The notes: a model not told the origin generated them from the sequence alone. Shown: positions 1 through 8,729, numbered from the stretch's first letter. The stretch: 36,339 bases of DNA from an uncultured Chitinophagaceae bacterium (GCA_903883945.1 CAISCV010000241.1:1-36339), one strand, 5' to 3'. Made by a program: numbers and translations.

Positions 1-2912
1 AAGGCAGTCTCAAACTGTTCAATAACCACAGCATTACCTGCATTTGCAGTAGCATATGCAAAAGTAACAGGCCGATAATTTCCTCCTTTTCCAATAGGTA
101 ACGTTACTGGCGTTGTCGTAGTTACTGTTGCCCCCAAGGGACCACTCACATAACTATAAGTAGACCCACCAGAAAAAGCAACTGCTGTAAGTATATCAGA
201 ATTGGTTGTCGTTACTATCAATCCACTCGTAAGCGTAAGTACTCCATAAACAACAACAGCGGATGCACTAGATTTCCAAGTAACACTATTTGTTGATATA
301 GGCAAAGCCATTACTAAGTTCCCCATATAGCCAGCAATTCCATTATTTACAATAACACCAGAACCAGGAAACTTAGTAGTATTATTAGTAACCTCCAGAG
401 AAATAGTGCTATTGGTTGCAAAAGGATATAATGCATAAGCATTTAGCGTACTACCACTGCTAGCACTGTAAGTACCAGTAAACCGAACAAGAGAGGATGC
501 ATCTAATTTTAAAGTAGGATAATAAACTGGGCTCACACCTACATTACTCATTGAAAAATTAGGGATGATTACTGGACTCCCCTTAACCTCTAAAGTTCCA
601 GCAAGTATACTTGTTGAACCACCAATAGTTGCAGCATTACCCAATATTACCGAACAACTTTGGTTTACCGTTAAGTTATTTAAGGTATTACTTCCACTAG
701 TAAAGTAGATAGTGCCTACAACACCTGCTATAATAATATTAGAGAAGGATGATACTGTAACAGAGTTGGTAGTAGAACAACTAATTGAACTATTCAAAGT
801 AATTGTATTGCTACCTATCGAAAGTTTGCCAGCCGTTAAAGTTAAATTTCCACTCACTGTAGGGCTACTATTTAAATTGTATGTTTGGCTGGCAGAGTTT
901 AAGGTCAATGTATTAATAGCAGTGAAATTAGGAAGTGTAAACGGACCAGATCCCGTGCAGTTCAACACCAGATTCGATGAAGTAGTAGTAGTTAAGTTAT
1001 TAACAGTTCCTGCAATGTATGGTCCAGACAAGGTTAATGTATTACTACCTACAGCAAAAGTGCCAGCCGTTAAAGTCAATGTTCCACTTACGGTAGGGCT
1101 GCTTCCTAAGTTGTATGTTTGACCACTTGTATTGATAGTCAAATTATTAATTGCTGTAAAGTTTGGAAGCGTAAATGGTCCAGTTCCAGTACAATTAAAT
1201 ACAAGGCTAGAGGTAGAAGAAGAGGTTAAGTTATTGACTGTACCAGAAATATATGCGCCTGACAAGCTCAAAGTATTACTACCTACAGCAAAAGTGCCAG
1301 CCGTTAAAGTCAATGTTCCACTTACGGTAGGGCTGCTTCCTAAGTTATATGTTTGACCACTTGTATTGATAGTCAAATTATTAATTGCTGTAAAATTTGG
1401 AAGCGTAAATGGCCCAGCTCCTGTACAATTAAATATGAGGTTAGAAGAAGATGTAGTGGTTAAGTTATTGACAGTGCCTGATAGGTAAGCTCCAGATAAG
1501 GTCAAAGTATTACTTCCAACTGCACAAGTTCCAGTTGTTAGTGTCAAAGTACCTGCCACCGTAAATGATTGGTTTAATATTACTCCATTGCTATTATTTA
1601 TCGTAAGATTATTCATGGTATTGGCTGTGCCATTATTAATTACGCTACTTCCACCAGGGAATGATTGTGAAGCTCCACCCTGTAAAGTAATGGTACCAGC
1701 ATTGCTAATAGTACCTATCCCCGGCGTATATGTACCAGTAATAATCAAAGTAACACCTGCATCAACAATAAGATTTCCGCCGGCACTCAAGTCTAAACTA
1801 GCTATTGTTTCATTTGCACTAATCCTCAAAGTCCCAGTTGAAGCTACCGAAAAATTATTGGTACTTGGCAAGGCATTCGCAATGGACAACTGCAAAGTTG
1901 CATTGCCATTTACATTGGTAGTACCTGTGTAGGCCTTTGTATTGGTACTATACTTTATGGTCGCTGTGCTAGAAGTGCCAGAAATTCTTCCTACATTTAC
2001 TGTTCCTGAGCCTGTTATATTGCCTTGTAAATCCAAAGTACCGCCACCTGAATTTTCAAATGTAGTTCCAGCACTATTCAATGCGATTGTACCTGTATAA
2101 GTATTGGAACCGGTTGTTCCAAAGCTTCCCATATAGGTAGATGAGGAACTTGTGGGCACTGTAATTGCATTAGAAACACTTGTTCCCCCACTTGCATTGT
2201 TGATATATAATTTACAATCATTCGCATCTCCGTTACCTAGTGTGATTCCTGATTCTGCATTTAATTTTGCGCCAGAATTAATCCAAAACTCGCCTCTATT
2301 AATGTACACCCCCCCCGAAAAAGAAGCAGGGCTACTGTAAGTAGTTAAATCAGAATTTAGCTTCACAATACCATAATTGGCATTCTTTAAAGTGAGTGTA
2401 ACACTACTGTTACCCTCCATATTATTTGAGATTGTTACACTATTACTGTTACTGCCGTAACAAAGGATAGGTGCATTGCTGCTATTGTAAATGGGTTGAA
2501 GAAATACAAGGCTTCCCCCAACAGCATCTAACTCTGCACCTATCCCTTTCATGGATAAAGGAATATTTATTGTTTGTGTACCCGAACCGTCATTTTCTAC
2601 TTTGTAGTAAACATTTAGCCCATTACCATTACCATTCAAAGGCATAGAAGTGGTAAAAGTAGACTCATACCACAAAGCACGGATATCATTCCAACCCAAG
2701 TCGTAATACATACTTGTTTCTGAGTTGTTATTATAGATTATACGTATATCATTGTTACTCCCGTATGTTGGTACCGTGTTATAATACCAGTTGTTACTAT
2801 AACTCCAGTTGCCAACACCATTTTGACCATTCCAATTGTACGTAGCTGATTGGGCATTCAATAGAAATACTGTAAAAAGCAATAAGGAGAGTACTAGTAA
2901 TTTCTTTTTCAT
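1..2912 (-). CDS. Large secreted adhesin-like repeat protein, C-terminus outside window
   Basis: The frame is open from ATG at 2912 to the window edge (970 codons), so the C-terminus is missing. The N-terminus MKKKLLVLSLLLFTVFLLNA is a clear signal peptide. The rest is rich in Thr, Ser, Asn and Gly, with many short beta-strand repeats of the type N-L-T-I-N and G-T-L-T-L-T-x-G, as in autotransporter-associated beta-strand or filamentous surface proteins. Three consecutive 78-residue repeats lie in bases 807-1508. I infer export to the cell surface, and a T9SS sorting domain is expected beyond the edge but cannot be seen. A run of eight G on the coding strand (2319-2326) encodes Ser-Gly-Gly-Val. 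No enzymatic motif was recognised. The frame was checked at several points and is unbroken. Confidence 0.85.
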   Translation of the reverse strand, partial: MKKKLLVLSLLLFTVFLLNAQSATYNWNGQNGVGNWSYSNNWYYNTVPTYGSNNDIRIIYNNNSETSMYYDLGWNDIRALWYESTFTTSMPLNGNGNGLNVYYKVENDGSGTQTINIPLSMKGIGAELDAVGGSLVFLQPIYNSSNAPILCYGSNSNSVTISNNMEGNSSVTLTLKNANYGIVKLNSDLTTYSSPASFSGGVYINRGEFWINSGAKLNAESGITLGNGDANDCKLYINNASGGTSVSNAITVPTSSSSTYMGSFGTTGSNTYTGTIALNSAGTTFENSGGGTLDLQGNITGSGTVNVGRISGTSSTATIKYSTNTKAYTGTTNVNGNATLQLSIANALPSTNNFSVASTGTLRISANETIASLDLSAGGNLIVDAGVTLIITGTYTPGIGTISNAGTITLQGGASQSFPGGSSVINNGTANTMNNLTINNSNGVILNQSFTVAGTLTLTTGTCAVGSNTLTLSGAYLSGTVNNLTTTSSSNLIFNCTGAGPFTLPNFTAINNLTINTSGQTYNLGSSPTVSGTLTLTAGTFAVGSNTLSLSGAYISGTVNNLTSSSTSSLVFNCTGTGPFTLPNFTAINNLTINTSGQTYNLGSSPTVSGTLTLTAGTFAVGSNTLTLSGPYIAGTVNNLTTTTSSNLVLNCTGSGPFTLPNFTAINTLTLNSASQTYNLNSSPTVSGNLTLTAGKLSIGSNTITLNSSISCSTTNSVTVSSFSNIIIAGVVGTIYFTSGSNTLNNLTVNQSCSVILGNAATIGGSTSILAGTLEVKGSPVIIPNFSMSNVGVSPVYYPTLKLDASSLVRFTGTYSASSGSTLNAYALYPFATNSTISLEVTNNTTKFPGSGVIVNNGIAGYMGNLVMALPISTNSVTWKSSASAVVVYGVLTLTSGLIVTTTNSDILTAVAFSGGSTYSYVSGPLGATVTTTTPVTLPIGKGGNYRPVTFAYATANAGNAVVIEQFETA
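807..1508 (-). repeat. Three tandem 234-bp (78-aa) repeats inside the adhesin gene
   Basis: The same anchor sequence (attactacct or a close variant) recurs at 807, 1041, 1275 and 1509, exactly 234 bp apart each time. The copies starting at 1041 and 1275 are nearly identical at DNA level over most of their length, and the 807 copy is more diverged. The unit encodes alternating hydrophobic strands with the motif F-N-C-T-G-x-G-P-F-T-L-P-N-F. Because the period is a multiple of three, copy-number changes keep the frame. Confidence 0.9.
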
Positions 2913-2943
2913 ATCAAGCATTTTATTGTTAAAAAATTGGGGT

Positions 2944-2974
2944 AAAGTATACAAATCAACAGAGACAGGGGCAA
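2944..2974 (-). promoter_or_regulatory. Weak candidate promoter of the adhesin gene
   Basis: On the minus strand a TTG (2972-2974) is followed after 20 bp by TATACTTT (2944-2951), about 31 bp upstream of the ATG. The spacing fits the Bacteroidota pattern TTG-N19-21-TAnnTTTG, but the -7 box matches poorly. Confidence 0.25.
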
Positions 2975-3233
2975 CCTGTTCATCTATTATACTGACAAAG
3001 CAATTCTTTCTCATATGTTTTATTATAACAAAAGGTTCTCAGTAATACAGGAAAACAATATAATTAAAAGCAATCTTTTGTGTATTTAATACACATTGTA
3101 AATCAAAAATAGATATTTTATTTCATTTCCTAAAAGAATTCTCTAATTAATAAAACTATTTTGTTGAACTATTTTTAAATTGCCCTACAAATAGTAAAAA
3201 TATTTACTGTTCTCTCAGCGCTTCCTCCTACTA

Positions 3234-3291
3234 AAAGTGGGAGTATATATTTAAATAACAGAAACACTGTTACCAATATATCTCCCACTTT
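3234..3291 (-). terminator. Inverted repeat downstream of the metalloprotease gene, possible terminator
   Basis: A perfect 10-bp inverted repeat (aaagtgggag at 3234-3243, ctcccacttt at 3282-3291) encloses a 38-base loop. The loop itself contains a 6-bp hairpin (taacag, aaaca loop, ctgtta; 3256-3272). It starts 38 bp past the stop codon. There is no strong T-run, so termination is an inference. A regulatory structure in the adhesin leader is an alternative. Confidence 0.4.
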
Positions 3292-3328
3292 CTACTTAAA
3301 CCCAAAGCTTAGCTTGGCTTAGTATTTA

Positions 3329-6001
3329 TTACTGTTTCTCCACATTTATTTCTTTAATAATCTGGCTGTCTTTGTCTAAAACAACTAGATGGTAATATCC
3401 TTTTGCTAAGTTAATGGCAGGCAACTGTGTAACAGATACCCCCTTCTCTATAATTGCTGCTTTTACTGCTATTTCTCTGCCTAAACCATCAAAAAGCTTT
3501 AGGTATACTTTGCCTAAATCCTGAATAGCACTAAACTGAAGGTTTATTGTATTCCTAACAGGATTGGGGAATAGGTTAATAGATAATTTCTCAGTTCCCT
3601 TTACTGAAATAATGTTAGAATAAGCCTTACTTCCATCCAAATTGACAACTATTAACCTGTAATAACTCGTTTGGGCATAAGGTGTATTGTCTTTTACTGT
3701 ATAAGCATTAAACCCTTTACCTGTATAATTTTCATACGCATTAAAATGAAGCCCATCAGCACTCTTTTCAAGGGTAATCTTGGCTATATTGGCATCTTCG
3801 GCAATAGCCCATTTAATACTATTGTATCCAGCGGAAGAAGTACCAGTAAAACTTTGGAACTTAATGGGTAATGCCTCTCCTCCAAAAGTGAGGCGGAAGT
3901 TTGCCTTAGTATTGTCAATTCCTTCTACAAACAATAAATAGGTGGTATAAGGGGCTAGTCCACTAATACTTGTTAATGAACTGTCGCCATTAAAAGAGCG
4001 GCAAGCAACAGGGGGAGGAAAACTACCTGCAGGAGGTGCACTGTTAACTTGATAGAGGGCTAATTGAATGCCCGAAGCGTTACAAACAGCCAATTCTGTT
4101 GGAGAAGTTGAATAACCACTTACCATCAAATCTAAATTACCGCCAAAAACATTGGTTTTAAAAGCATAATATGCATTGTTGGTAATAGCCATAATATTAC
4201 CTGAACAATTCACGTCTGAGGCTTGAGGGTCTGTATAAACATTAGAAGTTGCATTAACCAAATCGAAGTTAACTACAGTGCCTTGCGGTAAACTAGTGGT
4301 TGGGAAAATTGCAGGTATTTCATCGTTGCTTACTGTAATGATACTATCATAAGAAGGAGTCATTTCTGCTGCGGGTGAACCAAAACAGGTACCCCCATAT
4401 ACATTCCCTTTGGGTTTTACCATGTACTTGGCTCCAGCAATGGCATCATAATCCAACGATGTCCTCCTTACCCCATCAGAAATACCTGCACTCATTACAG
4501 CGCCTGGGTTAATATAGGGCAACTTTGTACCTTGCTGCCTAGAGTTTACGTGTGCTAAGCCAATAGTGTGACCAATTTCATGAAATATGGTGCTTTCTAT
4601 ATCATATACCGAATCGGGACTAACGATTGGAGGACATGGACCAAACGAAAAATTGGTTGTGCCTAATGAATATTTACTTCTGATTACCATATCAAATCCA
4701 ACCTTTTTATAGGCATTTGCAGAGACAGGTGTACAAATAGTCGAATAATAATAGGTTACGCCAAGGCTACCAGCAGGTAGCGGACTGAGGCCTGTGTTGG
4801 CATTATCGAACATGACCATATTTATGTTGTCACCAGCAACTGTTTGCAATGCAGATCCTACGGGTGAAACAGTTGCATTGAATCCGGTAGCACTTTTCCA
4901 AGTAGTAAGCGAACGGTTGAAAATACCTCGAGCGGCACTATCAAAGTTCATTCCACCTCCATTGCTAGCATTGCTCAAGATAAACGTATATCCACCATTG
5001 TCATCCGCATTCATCAAGTTTAGCTGTTTGGTTACGACCGTTGCCCCTGTACCTGTTCCAGAACGGTAGGTAGAAGTTTGCACACTGTAAGGTATATTTA
5101 AAAGTTTACTGGTAGAATCAAAAACACCAGCTGAATTCTCAACCCATATCTTCCCTGTGCCTGCATCCGAAGGTACTTTAGCAACAATTTGGGTATCAGA
5201 CCATGAAACAAGTAAAGGATCTGAGCTATTAACGTAATATCTGGCCCCTGGATAATAAGTAGCTGAAAACCAAAGAGAAGCCAAGCCTGTATTTGTACCA
5301 AAACCACTACCTTTTACAGTTAGGGTGTTACGAGCAGGATCCAAGGTTGCACCTGCTATGGTAGTATCGGGTGAAAAGGAAGCAATCTTTGGTCCAGAGC
5401 CAGTACCAAACAATGTGCCCCCACTATTTTTTGTACTTTTTCTTTCGGCTGTAAATGAGGCATCTAACAACTTATAGTCATTTCCTACCAAATCTTTTAT
5501 TTTTTGATACAATCCCCGGGTAATACTACTGAAGCTATTAAAAGGTGTTGCAGCAGTATAGTTTCCAATGTCATATTTAAAAAAACCTTGTCTGTCTGCA
5601 TATACATCTAGTAGAACGTTTCCAGTAACCGGCGATTTTAGCTTGATTGAGTTGGGCGTACAACAAAAAACACCCACTTCATTTGTCTTCAAAGTAAGTA
5701 ACTCGGAAGCAGCCACAGTATACCCATCTACTTCTCCTCCTTGTGTTACAATTTCTACATTACTACCAACCATCACTCCCTTAAATACTTTGTATACATG
5801 TATGGTATTACTGGTATATATAAAAGTGTGTTGTGAATTCCAAAAGGATTGCTGACCAGTTACAACACCTTCTATCACTAAAGAGGAAGAGGCAATTTTC
5901 TCCTTATCACTTACCTTGTAAAGGGATTGCCCAATTGAATGATTTGGGTTTAATAAAAACCCACAACCGATAAATAGAAATAAACAGATTAAATTTTTCA
6001 T
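3329..6001 (-). CDS. Secreted metzincin-like zinc metalloprotease with IPT/TIG domain and T9SS sorting domain
   Basis: The start was placed at MKNLICLFLF (6001), which gives a clean signal peptide. An in-frame ATG eight codons upstream (6025) is less likely. Residue numbers below count from 6025. An IPT/TIG-type Ig fold spans about 212-312 (KIASFSPDTTIAGATL onward). The catalytic motif HEIGHTIGLAH is at 482-492, the HExxHxxGxxH zinc signature of metzincins. A beta-rich, FN3-like region of the form LPIKFQSFTG begins near 720. The last 85 residues (from LSINLFPNPVRN) are a type A T9SS C-terminal domain that is normally cleaved as the protein is anchored outside the cell. The role is probably extracellular proteolysis; the substrate is unknown. 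The gene is monocistronic as far as can be seen. Confidence 0.88.
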   Translation of the reverse strand: MKNLICLFLFIGCGFLLNPNHSIGQSLYKVSDKEKIASSSLVIEGVVTGQQSFWNSQHTFIYTSNTIHVYKVFKGVMVGSNVEIVTQGGEVDGYTVAASELLTLKTNEVGVFCCTPNSIKLKSPVTGNVLLDVYADRQGFFKYDIGNYTAATPFNSFSSITRGLYQKIKDLVGNDYKLLDASFTAERKSTKNSGGTLFGTGSGPKIASFSPDTTIAGATLDPARNTLTVKGSGFGTNTGLASLWFSATYYPGARYYVNSSDPLLVSWSDTQIVAKVPSDAGTGKIWVENSAGVFDSTSKLLNIPYSVQTSTYRSGTGTGATVVTKQLNLMNADDNGGYTFILSNASNGGGMNFDSAARGIFNRSLTTWKSATGFNATVSPVGSALQTVAGDNINMVMFDNANTGLSPLPAGSLGVTYYYSTICTPVSANAYKKVGFDMVIRSKYSLGTTNFSFGPCPPIVSPDSVYDIESTIFHEIGHTIGLAHVNSRQQGTKLPYINPGAVMSAGISDGVRRTSLDYDAIAGAKYMVKPKGNVYGGTCFGSPAAEMTPSYDSIITVSNDEIPAIFPTTSLPQGTVVNFDLVNATSNVYTDPQASDVNCSGNIMAITNNAYYAFKTNVFGGNLDLMVSGYSTSPTELAVCNASGIQLALYQVNSAPPAGSFPPPVACRSFNGDSSLTSISGLAPYTTYLLFVEGIDNTKANFRLTFGGEALPIKFQSFTGTSSAGYNSIKWAIAEDANIAKITLEKSADGLHFNAYENYTGKGFNAYTVKDNTPYAQTSYYRLIVVNLDGSKAYSNIISVKGTEKLSINLFPNPVRNTINLQFSAIQDLGKVYLKLFDGLGREIAVKAAIIEKGVSVTQLPAINLAKGYYHLVVLDKDSQIIKEINVEKQ

Positions 6002-6025
6002 AACACAATAATAAGATTGTAACAT

Positions 6026-6298
6026 TTTAATATTAGTGGTAAAAATATATTTTTTGTTCTAAGCAATGGCTATTTTGTTATGAAAATACAAAAAAAACTT
6101 TGGATGACGATTTTTCAGGCACTATTTAAATACTTTCTAATTAATATTTCCTGTCATTTAAAGTTTCTTGTTAAATGAAGTCTATGAATCTTTTTTATAG
6201 AAGCATTCACTCCTTTTGAAGTCTTTGAAATTAAAACCAAAATTATATCTAATTTATAGGGAATATCTTTTGCTTAACAGGTATGTATTTAAGGGCAT
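6026..6298. other. Gene-free region upstream of the metalloprotease gene
   Basis: With the terminator at 6299-6330, this makes about 309 bp between the protease start and the tRNA gene. It is AT-rich and must contain the protease promoter on the minus strand, but I could not pick a convincing TAnnTTTG box with a spaced TTG. No ORF or RNA gene was recognised. Confidence 0.55.
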
Positions 6299-6330
6299 AA
6301 AAAAAGCACTGAAATAAATCCAATGCTTTT
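6299..6330 (-). terminator. Rho-independent terminator of the tRNA-Met transcript
   Basis: Read on the minus strand, AAAAGCATTG (6321-6330) pairs with CAGTGCTTTT (6302-6311) across a 9-base loop. This gives a 10-bp stem with one G-U pair, followed by a run of T. It lies 5 bp beyond the tRNA 3' end. Confidence 0.8.
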
Positions 6331-6334
6331 CTTG

Positions 6335-6408
6335 TAGCGAGGAGCAGACTTGAACTGCCGACCTTCGGGTTATGAATCCGATGCTCTAACCAGCTGAGCT
6401 ACCTCGCC
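6335..6408 (-). tRNA. tRNA-Met (CAT anticodon)
   Basis: A 74-nt cloverleaf on the minus strand. The acceptor arm is GGCGAGG/CCTCGCT with a G1-U72 wobble. The D arm is GCTC/GAGC. The anticodon loop TTCATAA gives CAT. The T arm is GGCAG/CTGCT with loop TTCAAGT, and the discriminator is A. CCA is not encoded. The first pair is not the C1/A72 mismatch of initiator tRNA, so this is the elongator, or less likely the lysidine-modified tRNA-Ile2, which shares the CAT anticodon. The 31-39 pair in the anticodon stem is an A-C mismatch. Confidence 0.93.
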
Positions 6409-6427
6409 TTGCTGCTTTAAAGGGGTG

Positions 6428-6435
6428 CAAATATA
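6428..6435 (-). promoter_or_regulatory. -7 box of the tRNA-Met promoter
   Basis: TATATTTG on the minus strand matches TAnnTTTG perfectly, 19 nt upstream of the mature tRNA 5' end. No TTG was found at the usual -33 spacing. It suggests the tRNA has its own promoter rather than depending on prs read-through. Confidence 0.55.
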
Positions 6436-6504
6436 GGAGGATTGATATAAAGATATTGAATGAATACCAAATTTGAGGCAATTAATTGTGACTTCCCTCC
6501 TATC

Positions 6505-7455
6505 TTACCTATTCTTTAGTTGAGAATGTACAAATAAACTAGTAATACTTTTGTTTTCATAAGCATTCCTGATAGCTATTGCAAACAAATCTGCAACCGA
6601 TAGTACTTTTATCTTATTGCTCTGAAAACGTAGCGGTATCGTATCACAAACTACCAATTCTTCTAGTTCACTGGTTTCTATGTTCTCTTGTGCTTTTCCG
6701 CTTAATATAGGATGCGTACATAAAGCCCTCACACTTACTGCCCCTTTTTGTTTTAGCAAACCTGCAGCCTTGGCAAGTGTACCACCCGTATCGCATATAT
6801 CATCAATCAATACAATGTCCTTACCTACCACATCGCCAATAACGACCATACTTGCAATCTCGTTTGCACGCTTGCGATGTTTATCGCATATAACCATTTC
6901 TGTATTGAAGTAGCTAGCAATCTCTCTAACCCTGTTTGTGCTGCCTACGTCTGGCGCAGCAAAACAAAGATTATTTAACTTCATCTGTTCTATGTAGGGA
7001 ATAAAGATGGCAGAACTGTCCAGATGATCCACTGGCACATCGAAAAATGCCTGTATTTGTGGTGCATGCAAATCCATAGTGATTACCCTGTTCGCTCCTG
7101 CAGATTCCAACAAAGTAGCAATCAGCTTAGAACCTATTGCAACCCTAGGCTTATCCTTTCTATCCTGGCGTGCATAGCCATAATATGGCAATACTGCAAC
7201 AATTTTATAGGCACTTGCTCTTTTGGCTGCATCAATCATCAACAACAACTCCATGATATTGTCGGTAGGACCGCAAGTACTTTGTATTAGAAAAACATAG
7301 TCGCCTCTAATACTTTCTAAAAAGATAGGTTGCAATTCGCCATCACTAAATTTCTGGATGTTTATCTTACCTAATGGGGCGCCGAAACGTTGGGCAATCT
7401 TTGCAGCTAAATGTTGGGATCCTGTACCTGAAAAAATTTTAACGGAAGGGTTCAT
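6505..7455 (-). CDS. prs: Ribose-phosphate pyrophosphokinase (PRPP synthetase)
   Basis: Makes PRPP from ribose 5-phosphate and ATP in the cytoplasm, feeding purine, pyrimidine, histidine, tryptophan and NAD synthesis. The start was chosen at MNPSVKIFSG (7455), giving 316 residues, the normal size. The frame stays open to 7545, but that extension lies outside the family's N-terminus and would cross the promoter box. Landmarks are FSDGE at about 37-40, the flexible-loop region YYGYARQDRKDK (91-102), MDLH with the catalytic His at 130, and the PRPP-binding motif IVLIDDICDTGGT at 214-226. The sequence APDVGSTNRVREIA replaces the more usual PDxGGxxRA stretch. Divergent from radC; the tRNA-Met gene lies downstream on the same strand. 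Confidence 0.95.
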   Translation of the reverse strand: MNPSVKIFSGTGSQHLAAKIAQRFGAPLGKINIQKFSDGELQPIFLESIRGDYVFLIQSTCGPTDNIMELLLMIDAAKRASAYKIVAVLPYYGYARQDRKDKPRVAIGSKLIATLLESAGANRVITMDLHAPQIQAFFDVPVDHLDSSAIFIPYIEQMKLNNLCFAAPDVGSTNRVREIASYFNTEMVICDKHRKRANEIASMVVIGDVVGKDIVLIDDICDTGGTLAKAAGLLKQKGAVSVRALCTHPILSGKAQENIETSELEELVVCDTIPLRFQSNKIKVLSVADLFAIAIRNAYENKSITSLFVHSQLKNR

Positions 7456-7471
7456 ATCTCTGAATGAGCTA

Positions 7472-7479
7472 CAAAGATA
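7472..7479 (-). promoter_or_regulatory. -7 box of the prs promoter
   Basis: TATCTTTG on the minus strand is a perfect TAnnTTTG match 17 bp upstream of the chosen prs start. It supports that start over the longer frame. Confidence 0.55.
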
Positions 7480-7566
7480 ATTTACAACACTTTCATATAT
7501 TAATTTATTTGTGTTTTTCGCAAAAAAAGAACCACTATTGTACAACTTATCAACAATTATAAAACA

Positions 7567-8250
7567 ATGTCTACCATTAAAGATTGGGCTGAGGACGACC
7601 GTCCTAGAGAGAAATTAATTGCTAAGGGTGCCAATTCATTAAGCAATTCGGAGCTGTTGGCCATACTTATTAACAATGGAACTGTAGACAGAAGTGCTGT
7701 TGTATTGGCAAAAGACCTATTAGCGTGTTGTAACAATGATTTAAAACAAGTAGCTTCCCTTTCATACAAGGATATCGTGAAGCTTAAAGTAAAGGGTTTG
7801 GGAGAAGCAAAAGCAATCACCATTGTTGCTGCAATGGAGCTTGGGTTGAGAAGGAATGCATCTGAACACAAAAAGGAAACCATTACTAAGAGTAAGGACA
7901 TTGCGTTATTCCTGCAGGCACAGCTAGCCTATAAAAGCCATGAACTCTTTATTGCCATCTATCTGAATAATGCACAGAAGATCCTACACCACGAAATTAT
8001 CAGTGAGGGCGGCCTAACTGGTACCGTTGCCGACCCAAGAATCATTATCAAGAAAGCTTTGGCCTACAATGCAGTATCTATCATACTTTGCCACAATCAT
8101 CCTAGTGGCAGTTTGAAACCTAGTAAAGCAGATGAAACGCTTACTAATAAGATAAGGGACGCTGCTATACTCTTCGACATCAAAGTATTAGACCATATCA
8201 TTGTGAGCAGTGAAGGTTATTTTAGTTTTGCAGATGAAGGGATGATCTAA
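7567..8250 (+). CDS. radC: RadC/UPF0758 family JAMM-domain protein
   Basis: A 227-residue protein of the usual RadC length. The N-terminus (STIKDWAEDDRPREKL, SNSELLAILINNGT) is typical. A helix-hairpin-helix-like segment spans about 60-95 (LKVKGLGEAKAITIVAAMELG). The C-terminal JAB1/MPN domain carries the metal-binding signature HNHPSG...PSxxD (His176, His178, Asp189). The family was linked historically to DNA repair, but the molecular role of RadC is still unsettled. The JAMM motif implies metalloprotease-like chemistry, which is unproven. Transcribed divergently from prs over a 111-bp intergenic region and convergent with the DUF3467 gene. Confidence 0.93.
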   Translation: MSTIKDWAEDDRPREKLIAKGANSLSNSELLAILINNGTVDRSAVVLAKDLLACCNNDLKQVASLSYKDIVKLKVKGLGEAKAITIVAAMELGLRRNASEHKKETITKSKDIALFLQAQLAYKSHELFIAIYLNNAQKILHHEIISEGGLTGTVADPRIIIKKALAYNAVSIILCHNHPSGSLKPSKADETLTNKIRDAAILFDIKVLDHIIVSSEGYFSFADEGMI

Positions 8251-8251
8251 T

Positions 8252-8311
8252 TGATAATGAATAATTGACAATTCAGAATATCTGATTACAATTATCAATT
8301 ATCCATTATTA
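8252..8311. terminator. Long imperfect hairpin between convergent genes, bidirectional terminator
   Basis: The arms 8252-8273 and 8290-8311 pair over 22 positions with two mismatches and one G-T pair around a 16-base loop. The hairpin fills the 74-bp gap between the convergent radC and DUF3467 genes. The arms are almost entirely A and T. Confidence 0.6.
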
Positions 8312-8324
8312 ATTATCTATTATT

Positions 8325-8636
8325 TTAGGCTTGTGCAGTTGGCCCCCCAAAGTTGAAAGGCACTTCTACTTGTTCCATATCCTGTATCATACCGTTTGTA
8401 GCTTCGAAGCGTTCTATGTTTTCTTTGATAGCCTTCATGAAACGTTTGGCGTGCATGGGGGTAAAGATAATCCTGCTCTTCACCCTGTTTTTAGGAGCAC
8501 TAGGCATTACACTTACGAAGTCTATAATAAACTCTGAGGCACTGTGTGTGATGATTGCAAGGTTGGCATAAGTGCCTTCTGCCATTTCTTCAGTAATTTC
8601 TATGTTTAGCTGATTGGGTTGTTGTTGATCTGCCAT
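8325..8636 (-). CDS. DUF3467 family protein
   Basis: A small 103-residue acidic cytoplasmic protein with no signal peptide or membrane segment. It fits the DUF3467 family, which is common in Bacteroidota and has no established function. Recognisable stretches are LNIEITEEMAEGTYANLAII, SEFIIDFVSVMPS and IFTPMHAKRFMKAIKENIERFE. It lies downstream of the LRR gene on the same strand but is separated from it by 93 bp and a possible weak terminator, so it probably has its own promoter. Whole length matches the family. Confidence 0.85.
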   Translation of the reverse strand: MADQQQPNQLNIEITEEMAEGTYANLAIITHSASEFIIDFVSVMPSAPKNRVKSRIIFTPMHAKRFMKAIKENIERFEATNGMIQDMEQVEVPFNFGGPTAQA

Positions 8637-8675
8637 TCTAATTCTATTTATAAATATTAATTAATGCAGCAAAGT

Positions 8676-8704
8676 AAAGTGTTTAGGTACTGATAAACTA
8701 CTTT
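8676..8704 (-). terminator. Possible weak terminator after the LRR gene
   Basis: aaagtgttta (8676-8685) pairs with taaactacttt (8694-8704), with one bulged base and an 8-base loop. On the minus strand it lies 26 bp past the LRR stop and is followed only by short T runs. Confidence 0.35.
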
Positions 8705-8729
8705 TCACTAAAGATTTAATTAAGATGCG

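Larger units (their letters stand above)
2913..3328. other. Gene-free region between protease and adhesin genes
   Basis: This 416-bp AT-rich stretch lies between two minus-strand genes. It holds the inverted repeat at 3234-3291 close to the protease stop and presumably the adhesin promoter. The only plus-strand frame here (2836-3045) overlaps the adhesin signal peptide in antisense and shows no coding features. I see no RNA gene. Confidence 0.6.

Noticed and set aside
712-2340. Four plus-strand ORFs in the first 2.4 kb
   Set aside because: They are antisense to the adhesin, whose frame I checked from start codon to window edge. Their repetitive sequence simply mirrors the adhesin repeats.
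7456-7545. N-terminal extension of Prs
   Set aside because: The extension carries no family sequence and crosses the -7 box at 7472-7479.
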